A DNA stretch of 22,118 bases from Clostridiales bacterium. GTDB taxonomy: Bacteria > Bacillota > Clostridia > Monoglobales > Monoglobaceae. The stretch is taken from assembly GCA_016303265.1 (NCBI GenBank), contig JAEDLZ010000014.1, positions 1 through 22,118 of the forward strand, in the 5' to 3' direction. A model generated the notes under the pieces. That model was not told where the DNA came from and searched no databases. It saw only the letters and a list, made by a program, of their open reading frames with translations. Positions 14,621 to 21,635 of this stretch are shown piece after piece. A program made the translations under genes and the position numbers. The stretch's first letter is position 1; the number at the start of each line of letters is the position of its first letter.

Positions 14621-15317
14621 TTCTAAGCACCATATCCGCCATATCTCCTATATAATCAATATAACCTGCTCCGAGTTTTTTCTCTATCCGGTCATATGCC
14701 AAATTTACATCAGGCTTTCTATTTTCCATATTATGACAATCCGAACCCAAAAAATGAATAGCTTCGTGTTTGAGCAGATAATACGCTTTGCGTCTGGTTA
14801 TTAAATTCTCAAAGAATTCGCCGTTTGCCTGTATCAGACAGCCCATATCTATAAGACGGAAAACCACATCCTTGTCATTTTGTAAATACATATAACGCTC
14901 AATATGAGCAATTATCGGCACGATTCCCCGATTCACTATCCTTGCAAGAACATCATAGGTAGTGCTTTTATACCAGCGTGAAAACGGAAGCTCTGTAAGC
15001 ATATAATTAGTACCTTCTATGCACAGCCTCTCAATACCCTCTACATTTGCAATCTCAGGATGCAAAAGCACCTCTGCTCCAACTGCAACCTTCGGGATAT
15101 TTTCGTTGTATTCAACCTCCGCAATCAGTTCTTTAATCGCTTGCTCTCTGCAATTAAGGAAACTATCCAAGTCATTCTTTATCATATAGAAATGCGGAGT
15201 CGCAACAACCCTGTCTACCCCCTGATTGAAGATAGTTTCAAGCATGGCAGCCGAGGTTTTTGCATCCGGGCTGCCATCATCAATTCCCGGTAAAATATGT
15301 GTGTGGAAGTCAACCAT
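14601..15317 (-). CDS. cpsB: PHP-type protein-tyrosine phosphatase CpsB/YwqE
   Basis: This is the cytoplasmic manganese-dependent phosphatase that removes phosphate from the tyrosine autokinase of the same operon and so controls capsule/exopolysaccharide chain synthesis. The 238 residues start MVDFHTHILPGIDDGS, the family's metal-binding H-x-H (H5, H7) and DDGS. Other metal ligands are visible in VVATPHFY (about 37-44), VGAEVLLHPE, IIAHIERY and FLGSDCHNM. Length is typical. It begins 17 bp after cpsD. A ribosome-binding GGAGGGATC precedes the ATG. No defect is seen. Confidence 0.94.
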   Translation of the reverse strand: MVDFHTHILPGIDDGSPDAKTSAAMLETIFNQGVDRVVATPHFYMIKNDLDSFLNCREQAIKELIAEVEYNENIPKVAVGAEVLLHPEIANVEGIERLCIEGTNYMLTELPFSRWYKSTTYDVLARIVNRGIVPIIAHIERYMYLQNDKDVVFRLIDMGCLIQANGEFFENLITRRKAYYLLKHEAIHFLGSDCHNMENRKPDVNLAYDRIEKKLGAGYIDYIGDMADMVLRNAIYRL

Positions 15318-15334
15318 AAAGATCCCTCCAAATA

Positions 15335-16213
15335 CTATTTTTCAGCCGCTTTCGCCGGTTCCTTTTCCTTTTTGCCGTAATACTCGCTGTCATAACTGTA
15401 ACTGTCACCATAACCGTATCCTGTAATAGCTTGCCTTGAATATCTGCCTCCGGCACGGTAATATTTAACTCCGTATCTGTACCTATATCCGCCCTTGGAA
15501 GTATATTCAACTCCGTTTAATATAAAGCCTATAATCTTTGCACCGGCAAACTCAAGCTGATTAACCGCATCTTTTAAGCAATCCTTTTCAGTTGAGTTCT
15601 GCAAAACTACCATAATAACCTCGGGAACTACCTTTGACACAATTGCTGTATCTGTAACAACATTAACCGGACAGCTATCAATGAAAATATAATCATAATT
15701 CTTTTCTATCTCGTCAAGCAGCCCCTTAAATCTTTCCGAACCCAAAAGTTCAGCCGGGTTCGGCGGTATATCTCCCGCACTGACAAAATCCAGATTTGGA
15801 TACTGTGAATGGCGGATAACCTCTTCAACCGTATTCATACCTATAAGTGTGTTGCTGAGCCCGGGTACGGCGTCTACATTCAAAAGCCTGTGAAGATTCG
15901 GGCGTCTTAAGTCGCAGTCTATAATACACACCCTTGCGCCCGTTTCGGCAAAGGTCAGTGCAATGTTCATGCAGTTCGTTGACTTGCCCTCCGATGCCAA
16001 TGAGCTTGTAACAATCAATTTCTTACAGCCATCATGCGGCATGGAAAACATAATGTTTGTACGAAGGGTCTTATAAGCCTCCCTGATATAAAAGGTCGAA
16101 TCCTCCGACAAAAGCTTTTCTCTGTGTCTTTCCTCCCTGCTTTTTGTGGACTTGCGGTTCTTCTTATTCTCAATATTATTCTGATTTGCTTCTTTCTTGC
16201 TTATTTTTTTCAT
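15335..16213 (-). CDS. cpsD: Bacterial tyrosine autokinase CpsD/CapB type
   Basis: This is a cytoplasmic BY-kinase that pairs with the membrane activator CpsC and autophosphorylates on C-terminal tyrosines. The 292-residue product has Walker A SLASEGKST at 71-79, Walker A' VCIIDCDLRRP at 95-105 and Walker B YIFIDS at about 175-180. It ends in an extended Tyr/Gly cluster (about 240-280) with some fifteen tyrosines, for example GYRYRYG and SYSYDSEYYG. The Walker B continues SCPV where many members have PP. The N-terminal 30 residues are strongly basic. I chose the ATG at 16213; a GTG three codons earlier is possible, and GAGTGAG serves either. The gene overlaps the end of cpsC by 38 bp. Confidence 0.94.
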   Translation of the reverse strand: MKKISKKEANQNNIENKKNRKSTKSREERHREKLLSEDSTFYIREAYKTLRTNIMFSMPHDGCKKLIVTSSLASEGKSTNCMNIALTFAETGARVCIIDCDLRRPNLHRLLNVDAVPGLSNTLIGMNTVEEVIRHSQYPNLDFVSAGDIPPNPAELLGSERFKGLLDEIEKNYDYIFIDSCPVNVVTDTAIVSKVVPEVIMVVLQNSTEKDCLKDAVNQLEFAGAKIIGFILNGVEYTSKGGYRYRYGVKYYRAGGRYSRQAITGYGYGDSYSYDSEYYGKKEKEPAKAAEK

Positions 16214-16964
16214 AATACTCACTCTTTCTGCTCATATAATAGCTGTTTCTGTAATAATAGCTGTCCTGTCCGTTGTTTTCGCTTCCTATCCTCGGTATTA
16301 TGCCGAGTATCGGATATTCAAATTCTTTTTCTATATCGGATTCATTCTTGATTCTTACATCAAACATTTCTCTTAAGAATATGAAGGCGCAACTAAGCAA
16401 AAATCCCAATAAAAAGCCTACTGCGGTATTCTTCGTTATGTTGGGCGAAACCTTTCTGTTAGACGGCTGTGCCCAATCTATAATCTTAACCGAACTTGCA
16501 TCTATAATCTTGCCTATAACATCCGGAGCAACCTCTGCAAAGGTATTCGCAATGTTCGCCGCAACCTCCGGATCGCTGTATTTAACTGTTATTTTAAAGA
16601 TTTCCGTATCTTCAACCTCTTCGGTTGTTATCATCCCGGCAAGCTTCGTTGTACTGAAATTATAATCATCCTTATCCGCAACTTCCGTCATCATCCGGTC
16701 GCTCTTAACAATATTGATACAGGTAGGAACGAGCATCTGCGACGCCGTAATATCCGAACCGAGCATTTTATCCTCTATCTGAATATTACTTGCCGTATTG
16801 TTTACATACATTGTAACCGACGCCGTATACATCGGCACTACCATCGTTTCACTGTATATAAACGCTCCCAAGGCAAATGCCATGGTAACCGCCACTATAA
16901 ACTTTATGTTGGCAAGAAATACCTCCATCAGCCGCTTTATATTTGTATTCTCGAATTCATTCAT
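16176..16964 (-). CDS. cpsC: Polysaccharide chain-length regulator / kinase activator (CpsC, Wzz/YveK family)
   Basis: This is a membrane protein that sets polysaccharide chain length and activates the adjacent kinase. The 262 residues have TM1 at about 19-37 and TM2 at about 181-197. Between them lies an extracellular alpha/beta domain, with the Wzz-type proline motif DWAQPSNRKVSPN (163-175) just before TM2. The cytoplasmic tail after TM2 corresponds to the kinase-activating segment and is itself rich in tyrosine (DSYYYRNSYYMSRKSEYY). I chose the ATG at 16964 because AGGAGTG is correctly spaced. Upstream in-frame codons would run through the promoter at 17014-17042. First gene of the seven-gene operon. 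Confidence 0.93.
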   Translation of the reverse strand: MNEFENTNIKRLMEVFLANIKFIVAVTMAFALGAFIYSETMVVPMYTASVTMYVNNTASNIQIEDKMLGSDITASQMLVPTCINIVKSDRMMTEVADKDDYNFSTTKLAGMITTEEVEDTEIFKITVKYSDPEVAANIANTFAEVAPDVIGKIIDASSVKIIDWAQPSNRKVSPNITKNTAVGFLLGFLLSCAFIFLREMFDVRIKNESDIEKEFEYPILGIIPRIGSENNGQDSYYYRNSYYMSRKSEYYEKNKQERSKSE

Positions 16965-17013
16965 AATAGCACTCCTATATTGTATTTCGTGAATTTTATC
17001 TGCACATACTGTT

Positions 17014-17042
17014 ATTTTATCACATATACGGAAATTTGTCAA
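17014..17042 (-). promoter_or_regulatory. Sigma-A promoter of the polysaccharide operon
   Basis: On the minus strand TTGACA (17042-17037), 17 bp, TAAAAT (17019-17014), with TATGTGA before the -10. The leader is about 40 nt. No terminator is evident between sigE (stop 17086) and this promoter, so read-through from the spoIIGA-sigE operon is possible. Confidence 0.78.
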
Positions 17043-17085
17043 ATTAAATATTTGCCGATTTTTTGTAAATGGCGTTTTCCCGTTT

Positions 17086-17814
17086 CTATTCATTCATCAT
17101 TTTGTTTATATCCTTTCTCAGCCTCCCTATTATACGCTTTTCAAGTCTTGATATATATGATTGGGATATTCCCAGCAAATCCGCTACTTGCTTCTGCGTT
17201 TTTTCCTTGCCGTCGCTGTTAATGCCGAATCTCAGCTCCATTATCACCTTTTCCCGTCCGGAGAGCTTATCCATTGCAATATGCAGAAGTTCCCTGTCTA
17301 CCTTATCTTCTATCTCCCGCTGTGTTATATCGCCGTCTGTTCCCAGTATATCCGAGAGCAGCAATTCGTTCCCGTCCCAGTCCACATTAAGCGGTTCGTC
17401 TATCGATATGCTCACCTTGGAGGAGTTATTTTTTCGCAGATACATGAGAATTTCATTTTCTATGCACCTTGAGGCATAAGTGGCAAGCTTGATTTTTTTA
17501 TCGCTTTTAAATGTATTTATCGCCTTAATCAGTCCTATCGTTCCAATTGAAATAAGGTCCTCAACACATATCCCCGTATTTTCAAATTTTTTTGCTATGT
17601 ACACCACCAGTCTTAAATTGTGCTCTATCAAAATCTGCCTGGCTTTCTCCGGATTCTCGCCGCCAAGCTCTTCTATGACCCTAATTTCCTCCTCAGGCTT
17701 AAGCGGCGGCGGCAGGGTTTCGCTTCCGCTTATATAATGTGTGCCGCATTTGCCCGAGAGTTTTAGCAAAAGCTTCATTATTCCCGATTTTATCTTCACT
17801 ATAAATCTTTTCAT
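17086..17814 (-). CDS. sigE: Pro-sigma-E, mother-cell sporulation sigma factor
   Basis: Sigma-E directs early mother-cell gene expression after asymmetric division. The 242-residue product follows the Bacillus protein closely in order and length. An amphipathic pro-sequence (about 1-28) is followed by SGSETLPPPL. Region 2 is NLRLVVYIAKKFENTG with DLISIGTIGLIKA (66-98) and KLATYASRCIENEI. The DEPLNVDWDGNELLLSD block comes next. Region 4.2 helix-turn-helix is TQKQVADLLGISQSYISRLE (about 206-225). The pro-sequence implies activation by SpoIIGA, encoded immediately upstream. The ATG overlaps the spoIIGA stop (ATGA), with GGAGGCGG as ribosome-binding site. sigG, which follows sigE in many Firmicutes, is not next here. 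Confidence 0.96.
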   Translation of the reverse strand: MKRFIVKIKSGIMKLLLKLSGKCGTHYISGSETLPPPLKPEEEIRVIEELGGENPEKARQILIEHNLRLVVYIAKKFENTGICVEDLISIGTIGLIKAINTFKSDKKIKLATYASRCIENEILMYLRKNNSSKVSISIDEPLNVDWDGNELLLSDILGTDGDITQREIEDKVDRELLHIAMDKLSGREKVIMELRFGINSDGKEKTQKQVADLLGISQSYISRLEKRIIGRLRKDINKMMNE

Positions 17815-18698
17815 AATGCCGCCTCCATTTTTTCTTCTTCCTGCAAAAGCATTTCGGGATTTATAATTCCCGAATAATCTTCTCCGAATGCTTTGTCTGT
17901 CGTTATTCCCACGGTTACTTTATTCTTCTTCAGCCTCGCTCCGCTTATGTCCGCAGCTATTCCGAATATCATATTATCCCCTCCGAGAGTTGAAAACGGA
18001 AGCACGCGAAGTCCGTTTTCGTAAGCATTCATAACATTTTCTCCGCCTTCTATGATTTTTTGCTCTGCATCGCTTAAAAGCCATTTCACCGTTTTGTACT
18101 CGACCACCATTGCCGGCGCGTCGGTAACAGGGTCGCGCAGGAAGCAGCCTGTATCCATAAAGATATTGACCTCTGCCGTTTTCCCCTTATATTCAATTGT
18201 AATCCTTTGCGTAAGGCTCTTTTGCAGAAGCTTTCTCTTGCTCATATTCTGATAGACGCCCAGCAGTATGTAAGTTCCGGCAGCGGCAAATATGAGTATG
18301 AACGGACTCATATTCATATAAATTCCGCCGCCCGTAACGACGGACCCCACCGCCGTCCCGAAATCCGTCAGAAAAATCAACGCAAGGACTGCGCCTCCCA
18401 GAGAAATATTTACCAACAAAAACACAAGAAAGTTTTTCACAATCCGCCATACGCCTTTTCCCCCGAAGGCAAGGTATTCAATCCCAAACAGCGCCGCCGC
18501 TTTTATTATAAGAGTATATAAAATTCTGTACTGCGGAAAAAACATCAGCACGGAATACACCGCCCCCAGCGCTGCCGCCGCACCTATACGCAGACAACCG
18601 ATTTCAGTGTGTAGAAATTTTGCGGTTATTATGAGTATCAGCGTATTCATTAAAAAATTAAATAAAAACAGAGTATCTGCATAAATAACAGGTTTCAT
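17811..18698 (-). CDS. spoIIGA: Sigma-E processing peptidase SpoIIGA
   Basis: This is a membrane-embedded aspartic protease that removes the sigma-E pro-sequence at the sporulation septum. The 295 residues have about five hydrophobic segments in 1-150 (for example FLFNFLMNTLILIITAKFL and FILIFAAAGTYILLGVY). A soluble C-terminal protease domain follows, with FMDTGCFLRDP (catalytic D182 in D-T-G) and the TLGG/GIAAD strand further on. The start chosen is the ATG at 18698, with AGGTG eight bases upstream; a GTG three codons earlier overlaps that ribosome-binding site. The stop is coupled to sigE. Identification rests on the DTG motif, topology and sigE context together. Confidence 0.93.
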   Translation of the reverse strand: MKPVIYADTLFLFNFLMNTLILIITAKFLHTEIGCLRIGAAAALGAVYSVLMFFPQYRILYTLIIKAAALFGIEYLAFGGKGVWRIVKNFLVFLLVNISLGGAVLALIFLTDFGTAVGSVVTGGGIYMNMSPFILIFAAAGTYILLGVYQNMSKRKLLQKSLTQRITIEYKGKTAEVNIFMDTGCFLRDPVTDAPAMVVEYKTVKWLLSDAEQKIIEGGENVMNAYENGLRVLPFSTLGGDNMIFGIAADISGARLKKNKVTVGITTDKAFGEDYSGIINPEMLLQEEEKMEAAL

Positions 18699-18733
18699 TT
18701 GTATCACCTGAAAATATTATACAGTACCCTCTC

Positions 18734-18759
18734 ATTATATTTTGTCATATTTGCTGTCA
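18734..18759 (-). promoter_or_regulatory. Candidate promoter region of spoIIGA-sigE
   Basis: A TATAAT lies at 18739-18734 on the minus strand, 36 bp before the ATG. No -35 of TTGACA type is present at 17 or 22 bp. Two TGACA repeats 12 bp apart lie just upstream (TGACAGC and TGACAAA). They resemble Spo0A boxes only weakly. A missing -35 would fit a promoter that needs an activator, as spoIIG does in Bacillus, but the evidence is thin. Confidence 0.3.
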
Positions 18760-18891
18760 TTGCATTTTTACTTTTTCCGCTTTAAATATTTCAATTCCCA
18801 ATCCCGATTATCCCGGATTTCCGCCGAAAAACATAAAGCCTTGTACAAAGGAGCTTTTGTTATATATTTGTAAGCCATACATAAAAAGGGA

Positions 18892-18910
18892 GACGCCGCA
18901 AAATAGCGTC
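18892..18910 (-). terminator. Short hairpin upstream of spoIIGA, possible terminator
   Basis: GACGC (18892-18896) pairs with GCGTC (18906-18910), with a 9-nt loop. On the minus strand it is followed by TCTCCCTTTTTATG. The stem is short. It is the last of four hairpins between ftsZ and spoIIGA. Confidence 0.4.
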
Positions 18911-18928
18911 CTGACAAGACCTGAACAC

Positions 18929-18977
18929 AACAAAAGACAGCCCCGGCGGAATAATTCCGCAAGAGCTGTCTTTTGTT
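18929..18977. terminator. Nested hairpin, probable bidirectional terminator
   Basis: An outer 13-bp perfect stem, AACAAAAGACAGC (18929-18941) with GCTGTCTTTTGTT (18965-18977), encloses a second palindrome GCGGAATAATTCCGC (18946-18960). TCTTTTGTT follows the GC part of the stem on both strands. Confidence 0.65.
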
Positions 18978-18988
18978 ATGACTAAATA

Positions 18989-19027
18989 ATCCCCGAAAAT
19001 AGTTTGAATTTAGCTGTTTTCGGGGAT
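18989..19027. terminator. Hairpin between ftsZ and spoIIGA
   Basis: A perfect 11-bp stem, ATCCCCGAAAA (18989-18999) with TTTTCGGGGAT (19017-19027), has a 17-nt loop. TATTTTC follows on the plus strand and TATTTAG on the minus strand, so the T-run is imperfect. Confidence 0.5.
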
Positions 19028-19051
19028 ATTTTCATTGGTTTTAAAACCATC

Positions 19052-19090
19052 GGGCGGCAAAATTGCTATCCGAGAATCATTTTGCCGCCC
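19052..19090. terminator. First hairpin behind ftsZ, terminator
   Basis: A perfect 12-bp stem, GGGCGGCAAAAT (19052-19063) with ATTTTGCCGCCC (19079-19090), begins 12 bp after the ftsZ stop. On the minus strand GATGGTTTTAAAA follows. On the plus strand TTTTTATG follows directly. Confidence 0.65.
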
Positions 19091-19102
19091 TTTTTATGTA
19101 TA

Positions 19103-20374
19103 TTACTGGTCGTTGTTATTCTTTCTTAAGAAAACCGGAACATCTATTCCGTCATCTTCGGTAAAGCCGTTGAAAAGTCCCGACTTCGGTTTTGAGAAAG
19201 GTCTTTCAAAGGGCTTTTCAACCGCAGGCTTTTCAGGCTCGGATGGGGCTGCCGAAGCATTTGACTGTGCTGTATTATTTTCGGAATTTCCGTTTTTAAG
19301 CTCGTCCATATTTTTCGCAATTCCCGCAAATACGCCGCCGTTTGACGGAGTTATAACCGGCTGTTCAGCCTTTTTCCCGAAATCCATGGCAGACTTTTTC
19401 CTCATAACAGGTGACGGTTTGCCAGAATCAAATCCCGTTGCTATAACGGTAATCTGAATCTCGTCACCAAAATTTTCGTCTATCATAGCGCCGAGAATTA
19501 TATTTGCATCATTATCCGCCGCCTCATTAACAAGCTCCGACGCCGTCTGAATTTCCATAATTCCAAGGTCGGGGCCGCCTGTCACATTTATGATAATGCC
19601 CTTTGCCCCGGTAATTGTGGTTTCAAGAAGCGGACTGTTAATCGCCTTTGCCGCAGCGTCATGAGCACGATTCTCACCCGTTGCACTGCCTATACCCATA
19701 TGGGCATAGCCTGTCCCTTTCATAATTGTTTTAACATCGGCAAAGTCAAGGCTGATAAGACCCGGCTTCGAAATAAGGTCGGATATGCCCTGAACGCCCT
19801 GCCTTAATATATCGTCTGCAAGCTTGAAAGAATCTACAAGAGAGGTTTTATTTTCAGCAAGAGCCAAGAGCTTATCATTAGGGATAACCACCAATGTATC
19901 GACTGCTTCCTTTAAGTTCTCTATGCCTGCCAAAGCATTTTTGCCTCTCTGGGGGCCCTCAAACCAAAACGGTTTTGTAACTATACCAACCGTCAAAATT
20001 CCCATTTCTTTCGCAATTTCAGCTACTACGGGAGCAGCGCCTGTGCCTGTACCGCCGCCCATACCCGCCGTAACAAATACCATATCGGTATCCTGAAGTG
20101 CTTCAGCTATTTCATCGCGGCTTTCCTCCGCCGCTTTATAGCCTATTTCGGGGACAGCCCCTGCACCAAGACCTTTGGTCACCTTTTCGCCAATCTGAAT
20201 CTTCTTCGCAGCGGCAGACATTCCTAAATCCTGTTTATCCGTATTAACCGCAATGAAATCTACACATTCGATTCCGGCTTCAATCATACGGTTTACGGCA
20301 TTATTGCCGCCACCGCCCACACCTATAACTTTAATTTTTGCCGGATTTGCGGACTCTGTGTCAAATTCAAACAA
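19103..20374 (-). CDS. ftsZ: Cell-division GTPase FtsZ
   Basis: This is the cytoplasmic tubulin homologue that forms the division ring. The 423-residue product has the N-terminal IKVIGVGGGGNNAVNRM (14-30), the tubulin signature GGGTGTG at 106-112, FWFEGPQRG, and the T7 loop region (NDKLL, then FADVKTIM). The core ends at about 320. A variable Ser/Asn/Pro-rich linker runs about 335-400, and the conserved C-terminal peptide DIDVPVFLR-type (IDVPVFLRK) near 408-416 is the docking site for FtsA/SepF-like partners. The start is TTG at 20374, with AAGGAGGG seven bases upstream; no ATG fits. It has its own promoter at 20430-20458. ftsA, normally between sbp and ftsZ in Bacillus, is absent here. Confidence 0.97.
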   Translation of the reverse strand: MFEFDTESANPAKIKVIGVGGGGNNAVNRMIEAGIECVDFIAVNTDKQDLGMSAAAKKIQIGEKVTKGLGAGAVPEIGYKAAEESRDEIAEALQDTDMVFVTAGMGGGTGTGAAPVVAEIAKEMGILTVGIVTKPFWFEGPQRGKNALAGIENLKEAVDTLVVIPNDKLLALAENKTSLVDSFKLADDILRQGVQGISDLISKPGLISLDFADVKTIMKGTGYAHMGIGSATGENRAHDAAAKAINSPLLETTITGAKGIIINVTGGPDLGIMEIQTASELVNEAADNDANIILGAMIDENFGDEIQITVIATGFDSGKPSPVMRKKSAMDFGKKAEQPVITPSNGGVFAGIAKNMDELKNGNSENNTAQSNASAAPSEPEKPAVEKPFERPFSKPKSGLFNGFTEDDGIDVPVFLRKNNNDQ

Positions 20375-20429
20375 AACAATCCCTCCTTCAAATCACCTAT
20401 ATATAACTCTCGAATTTTATTATCATCTT

Positions 20430-20458
20430 ATTATACTATTATTTTTGTGTTTTGTAAA
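20430..20458 (-). promoter_or_regulatory. Sigma-A promoter of ftsZ
   Basis: On the minus strand TTTACA (20458-20453), 17 bp, TATAAT (20435-20430). The leader is about 50 nt. It lies in the gap after sbp, so ftsZ can be expressed apart from the upstream division genes. Confidence 0.75.
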
Positions 20459-20481
20459 TACAATTTTTTAAATTTTCTCAA

Positions 20482-20880
20482 TCAATTTTCATCATCTTCC
20501 TCAACGGCTGCGGCTTCAATATACTTTTGCTTTCTCTTTTTTATGCGGTAATACCGCTCGAAAAGATACCTTCTTATGCTTGACAGGTTATTGAAAATTC
20601 TTACGCCGAACACAACTACAACCGCAAGGCTTAAGTCTATTCCGAGCTTGTTCCCCATAAATGTGAACAAAATCGCAAGCAGACAATTGCTTACAAGTCC
20701 CGATATAAACATTACCACCTTGAACCTTTTATTCAGATTCGCCCAGATTCCGCCGAAGATTGAGTCCAGCGCCGCAAGAATCCCCACCGCAACATACGGG
20801 AGTGTTTCGGAGCTTAAATTATACGGCACAAAAAGTCCCGCTATTATTCCAAGCAATATTGCTATCGCTACAGCAATCAT
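20482..20880 (-). CDS. sbp: Small basic protein Sbp (DUF1290) of the division cluster
   Basis: This is a 132-residue membrane protein with three or four hydrophobic segments (about 2-20, 28-45, 55-75 and 80-95). Its conserved FVPYNLSSETLPYVAVGILAA-like N-terminal region includes LDSIFGGIWANL at about 39-50. The family is found next to ftsA/ftsZ in Firmicutes; its function is unknown. A basic stretch (RRYLFERYYRIKKRKQK) near the C-terminus is followed by an acidic end (VEEDDEN). The ATG overlaps the stop of the DUF881 gene (ATGA). Confidence 0.88.
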   Translation of the reverse strand: MIAVAIAILLGIIAGLFVPYNLSSETLPYVAVGILAALDSIFGGIWANLNKRFKVVMFISGLVSNCLLAILFTFMGNKLGIDLSLAVVVVFGVRIFNNLSSIRRYLFERYYRIKKRKQKYIEAAAVEEDDEN

Positions 20881-21635
20881 TCGTTCTCACCCTCCTCATC
20901 CTTAACCATGGTCGCATATTCGCTCTGCGTTGAGCCGAGATACTTTTTTATATAAAGCTTGTCCGATTTCTGAATTGTTACGGATATTCCGTAAATTTTT
21001 GTTGCGGTTTCGACTGCTCCGCCGCTTATTTTCAATGCACTTTCAAGAGTTTCGGGATTACCTATTGCCTTTATTGTAAACGGCGCGCTGACACGGGTTC
21101 CGTTAATCATTATAGTCGGTCCCACACAACGCACCTCGGTCATTGCAACCACTCTCTCGTCATTAACCGAGATCGCCTCCGCTCCTGCCGCCTTAAGCTC
21201 GTTTATAAATGTGCTGATATTTGTGTCATGGACTATTCCGGCATTGTTATAAAGTCCGCTGTCCTTCATTTCCTGGGTCGGGCTTACATCGTCTAAGATA
21301 ACGGTTATTCCTTTGCCCTCAACGCTTACAAGCCCTCCGAAAATCTCCGTTGCGGAAAGCTTTTCGTTCAAAATGGCGGCATAGTCGTCTCCCTCCGCCG
21401 CACTTGCCCGAAATGCCGCTATCATTTCCGACTGACTTGCTATCTCATTTTTAAGCTGTTCATTTTTGTTGACCTGATCCACATAATTTTTTTCAAGAGT
21501 TGCCCTGTCCAGTGTTTCCCGACTGCGAATTTCGCTGTTCTTCTTTACCCCTTTGAGCTGCCATGTAAATGCAAAAACAAGCAAAAATACCAATATTGCT
21601 ATAGCAAAATCAAATGACATTTTTCTCTTAATCAT
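20877..21635 (-). CDS. DUF881 membrane protein (YlxW/YlxX type)
   Basis: This is a 252-residue protein. A short basic start (MIKRKMSFDF) is followed by one membrane helix (about 9-27), a coiled coil (about 33-75) and the extracellular DUF881 domain (about 85-245). That domain shows GKGITVILDDVSP, GIVHDTNISTFINELKAAGAE and AISVNDERV, the most conserved part. Genes of this family lie between divIB and ftsZ in Bacillus (ylxW, ylxX) and are not essential; their role is unknown. I chose the ATG at 21635, supported by AGAAGGAG. The frame is open further upstream, but that part is a very basic Lys/Arg stretch that only reads the ftsQ acidic tail in another frame. It overlaps ftsQ by 8 bp and sbp by 4 bp. 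Confidence 0.88.
   Translation of the reverse strand: MIKRKMSFDFAIAILVFLLVFAFTWQLKGVKKNSEIRSRETLDRATLEKNYVDQVNKNEQLKNEIASQSEMIAAFRASAAEGDDYAAILNEKLSATEIFGGLVSVEGKGITVILDDVSPTQEMKDSGLYNNAGIVHDTNISTFINELKAAGAEAISVNDERVVAMTEVRCVGPTIMINGTRVSAPFTIKAIGNPETLESALKISGGAVETATKIYGISVTIQKSDKLYIKKYLGSTQSEYATMVKDEEGENE

Noticed and set aside
18740..18770. Spo0A boxes upstream of spoIIGA
   Set aside because: Two TGACA repeats are present but match the TGTCGAA box in at most five of seven positions, too weak to call as sites.
18768..18962. A 64-codon minus-strand frame upstream of spoIIGA
   Set aside because: It runs through two hairpins and has no ribosome-binding site.
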